NCBI GenBank assembly: GCA_002067555.1
Contig: MVQQ01000111.1
Span: 1-8,879 of the forward strand
Length of the DNA stretch: 8,879 nucleotides
Origin: Syntrophorhabdus sp. PtaB.Bin184
GTDB taxonomy: Bacteria; Desulfobacterota; Syntrophorhabdia; Syntrophorhabdales; Syntrophorhabdaceae
Direction of reading: 5' to 3'
Shown: positions 1 through 5,314 of the stretch, one piece after another
How the letters are laid out: the number at the start of each line of letters is the position of its first letter
Position numbering within the stretch: position 1 is the stretch's first letter
The notes under the pieces: generated by a model
What the model was told of the DNA's origin: nothing
The model's input: only the letters and a program-made list of their open reading frames with translations
Database searches by the model: none
Made by a program: the position numbers and the translations under genes

Positions 1-333
1 TTAGAGTTTACCTACAAAAATGAATGCGATAACGAGAGCGTAGATGACCAGTGATTCGATGAGGGCGAGGCCGATGATCATCGGGGCGAAGATCTTTCCC
101 GATGCGCCCGGGTTTCTGGCAATGCCTTCAAGGGCCGCCGCCGCAGCTTTGCCCTGTCCCAATGCACCGCCGAGAGCCGCGATACCGATCGCCGCGCCGG
201 CGCCGATGGCCAACATGGCCTTCACATTTGAATCGAGGGGAGCCTTTGCAGCTTCCTCAGCCGCAAGCACAAAGCCGCAGGAAAGAACGAGGATCAAACC
301 GCTGAGCATCAAAATGGACACAACCTTTTTCAT
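1..333 (-). CDS. atpE: F0 ATP synthase subunit c
   Basis: This is the proteolipid subunit that forms the rotating c-ring of the F0 motor in the cytoplasmic membrane. From the ATG at 333 the protein is 110 residues; an adjacent GTG at 336 adds one residue, and GGAG lies 6-9 nt upstream of either start. I number from the GTG. Residues 1-26 look like a signal peptide (KK, hydrophobic run, ending VLA-AEE). Two membrane hairpin helices follow (about 38-72 and 82-109), joined by the polar ARNP loop. The ion-binding carboxylate is Glu94. Gln61, Ser95 and Tyr99 fall where the Na+ c-ring of Ilyobacter tartaricus has Gln32, Ser66 and Tyr70, a constant offset of 29. Thr67 of that protein is Leu96 here. 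The gene is last of the visible F0 cluster, 39 nt after atpB, and its stop codon is the first three bases of the window. Confidence 0.96.
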   Translation of the reverse strand: MKKVVSILMLSGLILVLSCGFVLAAEEAAKAPLDSNVKAMLAIGAGAAIGIAALGGALGQGKAAAAALEGIARNPGASGKIFAPMIIGLALIESLVIYALVIAFIFVGKL

Positions 334-375
334 CACTATTCACTCCTTTCTTTTTTGTATTCTTGCATCATCATA

Positions 376-1095
376 TTAATGTTCATGGGAAACAGCACCT
401 GCAAAATAGACCATGGAAAGCAGTGTGAAAACAAATGTCTGGACAAAGGCAACAAAGAGACCGAGGAACATGAAGATAACCGGTACCAGGAGTGGAACGA
501 GGGCGAAGAATATGGCGGTAACCAGATGGTCACCGGTTATGTTGCCGAAGAGCCGTATGCCCAGGGACATGGGTCTTGCGATGTGGCTGATGAGCTCGAT
601 GGGGCACATCAGGATGCTGAGGATAACGTTGGCGTACCACGGCATCATGTCGCTGATGAAGACGAACTGCCTCAGGTACTTGATCCCGTGCTCCCGCAAC
701 CCGTAATAATGGGTGAGGACGAACACCGTGAGCGAACAGGCAAAGGTCGTGTTCACATTGTCCGTCGCGGGAAGGAAGCCGGGGATGAGACCGGAAAGGT
801 TATTGAAGAGAATGAAAAGGGCCAGTGTGCCGATGAGGAGCATGAACTGGGGTCCCCGTTCACCCATGTTCTCCTTGACGAAGTTGGTGATGGCCTCGAC
901 GATGAGCTCGACGAGGTTCCTGAAGGTGAGCTTCTCGTCGGGAACAATCTGGTCTTCCAGTTTTTTCACCTGCCTGTAACCAAGAAAAACGATGAGAAGA
1001 AGAAAGATCGAAACAATGATCGCATTTGACACGTGCGGCGGCATTGTCTTGAGGAAAGGTATGAACGACACCCAGGTAAAAGCTTCATGCCCCAT
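376..1095 (-). CDS. atpB: F0 ATP synthase subunit a
   Basis: This is the membrane stator subunit that holds the two ion half-channels against the c-ring. The protein is 239 residues, normal for short bacterial forms, with five to six hydrophobic helices. The diagnostic segment is at about 174-190 (RPMSLGIRLFGNITGDH). Arg181 is the essential stator arginine, equivalent to E. coli Arg210. Asn185 and His190 follow, and Gln219 in the last helix corresponds to the conserved Gln252. The ATG start at 1095 has AAAGGAG about 8 nt upstream. The start overlaps the 3' end of the AtpI-like gene by 11 nt, which indicates translational coupling. The conserved arginine and the position directly before atpE make the call secure. 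Confidence 0.97.
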   Translation of the reverse strand: MGHEAFTWVSFIPFLKTMPPHVSNAIIVSIFLLLIVFLGYRQVKKLEDQIVPDEKLTFRNLVELIVEAITNFVKENMGERGPQFMLLIGTLALFILFNNLSGLIPGFLPATDNVNTTFACSLTVFVLTHYYGLREHGIKYLRQFVFISDMMPWYANVILSILMCPIELISHIARPMSLGIRLFGNITGDHLVTAIFFALVPLLVPVIFMFLGLFVAFVQTFVFTLLSMVYFAGAVSHEH

Positions 1096-1477
1096 TATCT
1101 TGTCTCCTTTGCGAGCTGGAACTGAAAAGCGGCAGCAATTGACTTATTAAGATGGATACAAAGACCGTGGAGAGGCCCATGAGAAAGTAGAAAGGCCTTA
1201 CGTTCCCATAGACCACGACAACGGTGAGGATTCCCAGAAGGAGAAGGAATTTCGCGGGAAGAGCGAGGTAGATATCCTTCTTCCCGATCTCCTGTTTCAG
1301 GATCAGCCGAGCGATGATCTTCTTGAGGAGCCGGAAGTTGAGGATGACGATGGCGCTTGCCACGGCGAAACTGAAAAAGGCCATGAGGTCACGGGTAATG
1401 ACCGCGATCGCGATGGAACCGAGCAAGAAAAGCGCCATGTTGCAGCGTTCAACCTGGGTTACGGTAATCTCCCTCAT
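1085..1477 (-). CDS. atpI: ATP synthase subunit I-like membrane protein
   Basis: A 130-residue integral membrane protein of the ATP synthase I family. Such proteins are encoded at the head of atp operons and assist c-ring assembly in Bacillus PS3 and Ilyobacter; they are not part of the mature enzyme core. Four hydrophobic segments are visible at about 13-31, 33-52, 70-90 and 93-112. A basic cytoplasmic loop (about 49-68, LLKKIIARL...KQEIGKK) lies between the second and third. The C-terminus is Ser-rich and polar. The ATG start at 1477 is preceded by AAGGAAG. The gene overlaps the AtpZ-like gene upstream by 29 nt and atpB downstream by 11 nt. Family assignment rests on topology and position, since this family diverges quickly. 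Confidence 0.85.
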   Translation of the reverse strand: MREITVTQVERCNMALFLLGSIAIAVITRDLMAFFSFAVASAIVILNFRLLKKIIARLILKQEIGKKDIYLALPAKFLLLLGILTVVVVYGNVRPFYFLMGLSTVFVSILISQLLPLFSSSSQRRQDNGA

Positions 1478-1703
1478 CGTCTTCCTTTTTGAGCCTTTTG
1501 TATGCCCGGTAAACCGCCTTGAAGGCGGCTATCATCCCAAAGATCATAAAAACGAACGTGAGATAGGGATACGTGCCCAAATATTTGTCGGCGTAAAAGC
1601 CAGCTACAAGACCGATGACAACGCAAAAACCCATTTCAAGACCCAGGGCGCTATAGTTGAGCAACGTCCTGTACATATCCTTCTTACTGTCTTGAAGAGT
1701 CAT
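1449..1703 (-). CDS. atpZ: AtpZ-like F0 accessory protein (ATPase gene 1 family)
   Basis: An 84-residue protein with two membrane helices (about 18-37 and 46-67). The pattern GLEMGFCVVIGLVAGFYADKYLG, then a short loop, a second helix and a basic tail (YRAYKRLKK), is typical of the small 'ATPase gene 1' (AtpZ) family at the start of many atp operons. In alkaliphilic Bacillus, AtpZ together with AtpI was proposed to supply Mg2+/Ca2+ to the synthase; other roles are unsettled. The tail after the second helix is acidic (KKEDDEGDY). The ATG at 1703 has only a weak ribosome site (GCGGG). It is the first gene of the visible F0 cluster, so the operon promoter should lie between 1704 and 1822. Confidence 0.82.
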   Translation of the reverse strand: MTLQDSKKDMYRTLLNYSALGLEMGFCVVIGLVAGFYADKYLGTYPYLTFVFMIFGMIAAFKAVYRAYKRLKKEDDEGDYRNPG

Positions 1704-1727
1704 TTGTTACCCGCTTGCGGCTCTTTT

Positions 1728-1757
1728 CTTCTATCACAGGGAATGTGTGATAGTCAA
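1728..1757 (-). promoter_or_regulatory. Possible promoter of the F0 cluster, overlapped by a dyad
   Basis: On the minus strand, TTGACT (1757-1752) is a good -35 box. With an 18-bp spacer a weak -10 (TAGAAG, 1733-1728) follows, about 25 nt before the atpZ start. The spacer is almost wholly occupied by the inverted repeat at 1731-1753. The -10 match is poor, so this is tentative. Confidence 0.35.
1731..1753. repeat. Perfect 8-bp inverted repeat before the atp cluster
   Basis: CTATCACA (1731-1738) and TGTGATAG (1746-1753) are exact reverse complements separated by GGGAATG. The dyad sits 28-50 bp upstream of the atpZ start, immediately next to a -35-like TTGACT. It may be a protein operator or a stem-loop in the leader. 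No T-run follows on either strand, so it does not look like a terminator. Confidence 0.6.
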
Positions 1758-1822
1758 CGTTATTTTTATCATGGGGGACAACGGATTTACACGGGTGGAG
1801 AGGGTCTACGGGCGCCGGACGA

Positions 1823-2227
1823 TCACACCCCCGGTTGCGGTAACCGACTCGGCCTTCTTCGGCGGTTCTTGCTGAGGAGCGAGCGGATCACGCCCTTGAG
1901 TTCCCTGAAGTCAGGGGACTTAACAAGGTACGCGTCGGCTGACCAGCTCTTGAAGTCTTTTTTGAAATCCTCGTAGGAGGAGTGAAGGATCACGGGAACG
2001 TCTTCGTATCTGCGCACGATGGGCCCCAGCACTTCCATGCCGTCCATGACGGGCATGACGATATCGAGGATGATCAGGCTGGGCTTCAAGTGCTTGAGGA
2101 CAAGGATCGCCTCGACCCCGTTAGAGGCATGTTTCGTTGTGTAACCTTCGTCGCCGAGTTCGTCCGCAAGAAGCTTGACGAAGTACTCGTCATCGTCGAC
2201 GATCAGAATCGTTTTTCCATCGTCCAA
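1823..2227 (-). CDS. Stand-alone receiver-domain response regulator
   Basis: A 134-residue protein consisting of one CheY-like receiver domain plus a short basic tail (about 120-134, KNRRRRPSRLPQPGV). The acidic pocket is Asp11/Asp12. The phosphoacceptor is Asp55 (LIILDIVMP), the switch Ser is Ser83 (ILHSS), and the conserved Lys is Lys103 (LVKS). There is no output domain, so it must act by protein contact or in a phosphorelay. The only in-frame start with room for the first beta strand is the TTG at 2227, which has GGGGGTG about 8 nt upstream; an in-frame stop lies further up. It diverges from the histidine kinase gene on the plus strand, making that kinase a candidate partner. It lies about 120 bp upstream of the F0 cluster on the same strand with no clear terminator between. 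Confidence 0.9.
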   Translation of the reverse strand: MDDGKTILIVDDDEYFVKLLADELGDEGYTTKHASNGVEAILVLKHLKPSLIILDIVMPVMDGMEVLGPIVRRYEDVPVILHSSYEDFKKDFKSWSADAYLVKSPDFRELKGVIRSLLSKNRRRRPSRLPQPGV

Positions 2228-2290
2228 GACCGTGCACCCCCGCCCACAGATGCCCTGGCTTCAGCCCCCTTAAGGGCAGCAAGATTCGTG

Positions 2291-2342
2291 CCTGTCGTTA
2301 TGATGCGTGTAACATATGGAAATACAGACTGTTTATGACAGG
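2291..2342. repeat. CCTGTC / GACAGG inverted pair in the divergent gap
   Basis: CCTGTC (2291-2296) and GACAGG (2337-2342) are reverse complements 40 bp apart, between the divergent regulator and kinase genes. The same hexamers form a compact palindrome, CCTGTC-C-GACAGG, at 6708-6720. It could be a regulator site, but six-base arms at this distance may be chance. Confidence 0.3.
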
Positions 2343-2393
2343 TGGCATGGTTGTGTCTCCTCCGGTACATGGGAATAATTGCCCCCCTGGTGT

Positions 2394-2430
2394 CCCTTTT
2401 CGCCCCGTCTGCGGGAAGAAAAGGGGCGAA
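2394..2430. repeat. Overlapping inverted repeats with two alternative pairings
   Basis: TTCGCCCC (2399-2406) pairs with GGGGCGAA (2423-2430). Overlapping arms CCCTTTTC (2394-2401) and GAAAAGGG (2418-2425) also pair exactly. The two 8-bp stems exclude each other. No T-run follows on either strand. This lies in the 2228-2559 gap between divergent genes, where I see no RNA gene or convincing promoter apart from a lone TATACT at 2458-2463. Confidence 0.45.
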
Positions 2431-2559
2431 CCGGGAACGCCCTGAAGGGAACTATGGTATACTTAGATTAACTGGGTCTTAAGCTCTGCATGCTCCGGAG
2501 ATGTGTTCGGGTTGCTCGGAACGCGTTGCGGGACAAGCGGTTTTTTACCGGGGAATCCC

Positions 2560-3813
2560 ATGGAAAGCGGCGAAGACAGGTTCTACCCCTTGAGTCCGGG
2601 TGTGCCCGAAGACGACCCGGGATCTCCCGGAAAGGGTTCCCTGACGGGAGTTTCCCTGGTTGAACCGGGCAGTGTCAGTACCTCCAAAGACAGGACGAGT
2701 GCGGGAAGAAGGCGGGCCGGGGCCATGCCGCGGGCCGACTGGGGATTTCTTGACGGTGCCCCCGCGGAACCGTCGGATGAGCTCAAGGCATTTGCGGACA
2801 ATATTCCCGATGGCATCTTCCGTCTGGATCGCAGGTTGAGACACGTCCTTATGAATAACGCCATGGCCGGCCTTTTCCGGACGAGCGGGGAGAGGCGCCC
2901 CGGTTCCCTCGATGATTGGGACTTTGTAACCACGGAGGCGAAGGGCCGGGTAAAGAAGCTGGCGCGCAAGGCCTTTACGAGTTTGCTGCCTCAGGAGCTG
3001 GAGCTCGTGTGCGAGGGGCAGGGAGGCCCGTTGCACTTTGCGCTGCGCCTTGTTCCCGAGCCCGGTGCGGCGGGCGATGTCGGCACAGTTCTCGGTATCA
3101 TGCGGGACATCACTTCGCTCAAGCGCAACGAGGCGGAGATCCAGGCGGAGCATTCCTTCCGTGAGGCGATCGGCAGGTCCCTGAGCATAGGGATCGGTGC
3201 CATCGACGACCAGGGCAGGCAGATATACGTCAACCCCGCCTTCTGCAGGATAGTGGGCTGGACGCGGGAAGAACTGCTGGGCAGCTGTTTTCCCTACGTT
3301 TACTGGCCTGAGAATGAGCGCAGAAAGGCGCGGAAGATATTCCTGAGGGTCCTGCGGGGGGGGAGGACGTCCGGTTCCTTTGAGGTCAGTCTTCAAAGAC
3401 GGGACGGCACTCGTTTCGACGCCCTCGTCATGTACTCCGCCTTCTATGATAATTCAGGCAAGCGGATCGGATGGATCGGCTCCGTGGGAGACGTGTCGGG
3501 TCTCAAGAGAAAGGAAAAGGAACTCCAGAGGCTCAACAGGGACCTCGACGCCATTGTCAGAAAGCGCACCGACAGCCTGAGGGTCCAGAACCGCAACCTC
3601 AGGGACATTCTCATGGGCCTCAACAAGGCACAAGAGGAACTCCGATTGTCGGAGACCAGGGTTTTGCTGGAAAAGCAACGCCTTGAGACCATTCTCAATG
3701 TCGTCCCTGCCGGTGTGGTGGTCGTGGAAGGCAGGGAGGGGCGGATAGTCTATGCAAACCGGCGTGCCCGGGACCTGTTCGCAGGCGGGACCCCGTCCGA
3801 TTGGAGCTCTTGA
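2560..3813 (+). CDS. PAS-domain sensor kinase, N-terminal part (frameshifted)
   Basis: This is the sensing half of a multi-PAS histidine kinase. The open frame runs from GTG 2503 (436 residues, numbering used here) to a stop at 3811-3813; I prefer the ATG at 2560 (residue 20) because GGAG lies only 2 nt before the GTG, though neither start has a strong ribosome site. Residues 20-90 are Gly/Pro/Ser-rich and look unstructured. PAS 1 spans about 93-207 (ending IMRDITSLKR). PAS 2 spans about 218-335 (YVNPAFCRIVGWTREELLG...GSVGDVSGLKRK). A charged helical linker spans about 335-395. A third PAS starts at about 396 (LETILNVVPAGVVVVEG...IVYANRRARDLF) and is cut off by the stop. There is no membrane segment, so sensing should be cytoplasmic. 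The kinase core continues one frame over (3801-4757). Inserting one base near 3780 would join the two parts. Confidence 0.85.
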   Translation: MESGEDRFYPLSPGVPEDDPGSPGKGSLTGVSLVEPGSVSTSKDRTSAGRRRAGAMPRADWGFLDGAPAEPSDELKAFADNIPDGIFRLDRRLRHVLMNNAMAGLFRTSGERRPGSLDDWDFVTTEAKGRVKKLARKAFTSLLPQELELVCEGQGGPLHFALRLVPEPGAAGDVGTVLGIMRDITSLKRNEAEIQAEHSFREAIGRSLSIGIGAIDDQGRQIYVNPAFCRIVGWTREELLGSCFPYVYWPENERRKARKIFLRVLRGGRTSGSFEVSLQRRDGTRFDALVMYSAFYDNSGKRIGWIGSVGDVSGLKRKEKELQRLNRDLDAIVRKRTDSLRVQNRNLRDILMGLNKAQEELRLSETRVLLEKQRLETILNVVPAGVVVVEGREGRIVYANRRARDLFAGGTPSDWSS

Positions 3814-4757
3814 GACCGGACGGCCAGGTGTGCCCTTACGAGGAGCTTCCCCTCAACCGGTCCCTGTACCACGGAGAGACGGTGAAAGGCGAGGAGATGG
3901 CCCTGATGAGACCGGACGGTCAGGTCGTACCCGTTCTGGCCAACACTACTCCCTTTGTGGCCGGCGGCGAGATAGTGGGGGCCGTCGGGAGTTTTGTCGA
4001 TATCACGAGAATGAAGATGTCCGAGGAGTCGATCAGGACACTTAATGCGGAACTGGCGAAGAACCTTGTCCTCGTTGAAGACACGAACAAGGAACTCGAA
4101 GGTTTCGTGCATTCCGTCACCCACGACCTGAGGTCGCCGCTCGTCGTCATCAACGGGTTCAGCCGGAGGCTCCTTGATCTTGCGGAAGAGGAGTTCAGGG
4201 AGAAGAGCCACGACTACATAGAATACATCAGGGAAACGAGCCAGAACGCATTGTTCCTGGTCAGGGACCTTCTGAGGCTTTTCAAGATCGCCGGAGGGGA
4301 AATGAACAGGACTACGGTGGATCTGGCGGAGATGTCACGATCCCTGCGGCAATACTTCGGAGACCTCTATCCCCGCAGATCCCTGAGATTGATCGTCCCG
4401 GAGACGCTGACGGTGACGGGAGACTACAGCCTCCTCAAGATCGTCATGGAGAACCTGCTCGACAACTCCTACAAGTTCACCGCCAGAAATGAAGGAGAAG
4501 CCGTGGTAGAGATAGGGTCCCGGCGTGAGAATGAGGACCTTGTGGTTTTCGTCAGGGACAACGGGTGCGGGTTCGACGCTGCCCATGCGGGGCGGATATT
4601 TGAGCCCTTTTCACGCTTCCATAAAGACACGGAGTACAGGGGTAACGGGATCGGCCTCGCCACGGTGAAAAGGATCGTCCACCGCCACGGGGGACGCATC
4701 TGGGCGGAGAGCCGCCCGGGCAGAGGCGCGATGTTCTGCTTCACCCTGCCTGATTAG
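3801..4757 (+). CDS. PAS-domain histidine kinase, C-terminal catalytic part
   Basis: This holds the rest of the third PAS domain and the catalytic core of the same kinase, in the -1 frame relative to the upstream part. Residues 1-72 complete the PAS (LLRPDGQVCPYEELPLNRSL, then GAVGSFVDITRMK). A dimerisation helix carries the phosphoacceptor His108 in VTHDLRSP (H box, HisKA type). The ATPase domain has an N box with Asn218 and Asn222 (MENLLDNSYKF), G1 DNGCGF (253-258), an F-box region (RIFEPFSRFHKDT) and G2 GNGIGLA (281-287). All catalytic motifs look intact. The only start in frame near the break is a TTG at 3801, inside the PAS core, so this is unlikely to be an independent gene. It probably reports to the NtrC-type regulator at 5315 or to the stand-alone receiver at 1823-2227; context suggests this but does not prove it. 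Confidence 0.88.
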   Translation: MELLRPDGQVCPYEELPLNRSLYHGETVKGEEMALMRPDGQVVPVLANTTPFVAGGEIVGAVGSFVDITRMKMSEESIRTLNAELAKNLVLVEDTNKELEGFVHSVTHDLRSPLVVINGFSRRLLDLAEEEFREKSHDYIEYIRETSQNALFLVRDLLRLFKIAGGEMNRTTVDLAEMSRSLRQYFGDLYPRRSLRLIVPETLTVTGDYSLLKIVMENLLDNSYKFTARNEGEAVVEIGSRRENEDLVVFVRDNGCGFDAAHAGRIFEPFSRFHKDTEYRGNGIGLATVKRIVHRHGGRIWAESRPGRGAMFCFTLPD

Positions 4758-4783
4758 AACAGGAAGTGTCCCGGGGATGGTGC

Positions 4784-4807
4784 AAAAAACCGATCGTTTC
4801 ATCGATT
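4784..4807 (-). terminator. Possible intrinsic terminator of the 57-residue gene
   Basis: On the minus strand, AATCGAT (4807-4801) can pair with ATCGGTT (4794-4788), one pair being G-T, around loop GAAACG. The last bases run into a tract of six T (4789-4784). A second hairpin, CTG-g-TATCA-tcag-TGATA-g-CAG, lies just before it (4820-4841). Both are downstream of the minus-strand gene ending at 4850. The stem is AT-rich, so this is modest evidence. Confidence 0.4.
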
Positions 4808-4849
4808 CCCTTCTTCTTCCTGGTATCATCAGTGATAGCAGAAAGCGTT

Positions 4850-5023
4850 TCAGCCTCCGGTGTACTCATAGAAGGACCGCAGGTTGTCGATCGTGGTAAC
4901 GAAGCGTATGGCTTCCCTTTTTTCCATGAGAACTATCATTCTTTCGCCCACCAGTTCGATGATGAATTCCCTCTCGTTGAACTTGCTCTTGACCCTTTCC
5001 CCCGGTTTCGGCATGAGTATCAT
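4850..5023 (-). CDS. Small protein of unknown function, 57 residues
   Basis: I do not recognise a named family. The ATG at 5023 is chosen because GGAGGGA lies 6 nt upstream; an alternative start 30 nt earlier would add MYHARVEGSN but lies across the ribosome site. The protein is compact and charged: MILMPKPGERVKSKFN, then alternating hydrophobic stretches (EFIIELVGERMIVLME, IRFVTTIDNL) ending SFYEYTGG. The pattern suggests a small beta-rich domain rather than a membrane protein or DNA-binding helix-turn-helix. It is transcribed opposite to its neighbours, between the kinase and the sigma-54 activator, and has a strong sigma-54 promoter match at 5091-5076, with the activator gene diverging from it. 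It is therefore probably a direct target of that activator. FlbD was considered but the match is not convincing. Confidence 0.75.
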   Translation of the reverse strand: MILMPKPGERVKSKFNEREFIIELVGERMIVLMEKREAIRFVTTIDNLRSFYEYTGG

Positions 5024-5042
5024 GTTACTTCCCTCCACTCTT

Positions 5043-5094
5043 GCATGGTACACGAACGTCGTGCAGGGTTGTTAAAGCAAAACATGTACCATGC
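5043..5094. repeat. 10-bp inverted repeat around the leftward sigma-54 start
   Basis: GCATGGTACA (5043-5052) and TGTACCATGC (5085-5094) are exact reverse complements, 32 bp apart. The right arm covers the -24 element of the minus-strand sigma-54 promoter; the left arm lies in the transcribed leader, just upstream of the ribosome site of the 57-residue gene. A smaller dyad, CACGA-ACG-TCGTG (5051-5063), abuts the left arm. In the transcript only the left arm and small dyad would be present, so the pair is more likely a DNA site than an RNA stem. Confidence 0.6.
5076..5091 (-). promoter_or_regulatory. Sigma-54 promoter driving the 57-residue gene
   Basis: On the minus strand 5091-5076 reads TGGTACATGTTTTGCT. 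It has the invariant GG and GC at the required 10-bp spacing and a consensus -12 element (TTGCT). The -24 element TGGTACA differs from TGGCACG at two positions. Transcription would start near 5065, giving a leader of about 40 nt that includes the strong ribosome site before ATG 5023. Confidence 0.75.
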
Positions 5095-5130
5095 GTCTCT
5101 CCGGTCGAAATAACAGGGAAAAGTGAAAGC

Positions 5131-5144
5131 GGCAAGCCATTGCC
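5131..5144. repeat. Short dyad GGCAA-GCCA-TTGCC
   Basis: A perfect 5-4-5 palindrome about 40 bp upstream of the -24 element of the leftward sigma-54 promoter. It could be a regulator site; its sequence is not shared with the rightward promoter, so weight is low. Confidence 0.3.
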
Positions 5145-5188
5145 TGGGCGAGCTGACCGGGGCGTTTTGCCCCCTGGCAGTGGTCTTC

Positions 5189-5228
5189 TGCCCCAGCCTG
5201 TCCTTTACGATCCCACGATAATGGGGTA
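5189..5228. promoter_or_regulatory. Candidate activator-binding region, left copy
   Basis: TGCCCCA (5189-5195), GCCTGTCC (5196-5203) and TGGGGTA (5222-5228, continuing ACAATG to 5233) form a set of elements that recurs, rearranged, at 6696-6734. The two outer elements start 33 bp apart. The centre is about 130 bp upstream of the -12 box of the leftward sigma-54 promoter, a usual distance for an enhancer-like site. The right element overlaps the -10 box of the activator's own presumed sigma-70 promoter. Confidence 0.45.
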
Positions 5229-5232
5229 CAAT
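5204..5232 (+). promoter_or_regulatory. Sigma-70-like promoter of the activator gene
   Basis: TTTACG (5204-5209; four of six to TTGACA) and TACAAT (5227-5232; five of six to TATAAT) are separated by exactly 17 bp. Transcription would begin near 5239, about 75 nt before the GTG at 5315. The -10 box lies inside the repeated TGGGGTACAATG element, which would allow autoregulation. Confidence 0.5.
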
Positions 5233-5314
5233 GAGATCAGGACCCCGATCGTTCCTGTCGCAAAGGGTGGCCCGCGCGGGCCAAAGTTCCGCCGGTGGGC
5301 GGGGAGGTGTTCCG

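Noticed and set aside
355..1029. Long plus-strand open frame opposite atpB (224 codons)
   Set aside because: It is antisense to a certain subunit a gene; the translation is a run of charged, low-complexity residues with no recognisable domain.
2343..2360. Sigma-54 promoter at TGGCATGGTTGTGTCT upstream of the kinase
   Set aside because: The -24 half is good, but GC is absent at the -12 position (TC instead).
2545..3396. Minus-strand open frame of 283 codons opposite the PAS kinase
   Set aside because: The plus-strand frame has clear PAS domains; the minus frame is a GC-rich shadow with no motif.
3776..3813. Programmed -1 ribosomal frameshift in the kinase gene
   Set aside because: The direction is right, but no X-XXY-YYZ slippery heptamer lies in the upstream frame before the stop, and histidine kinases are not known to use this.
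4850..5023. 57-residue protein as flagellar FlbD
   Set aside because: Size and hydrophobic pattern are vaguely similar, but FlbD's conserved N-terminal pattern is not seen and no flagellar gene is nearby.
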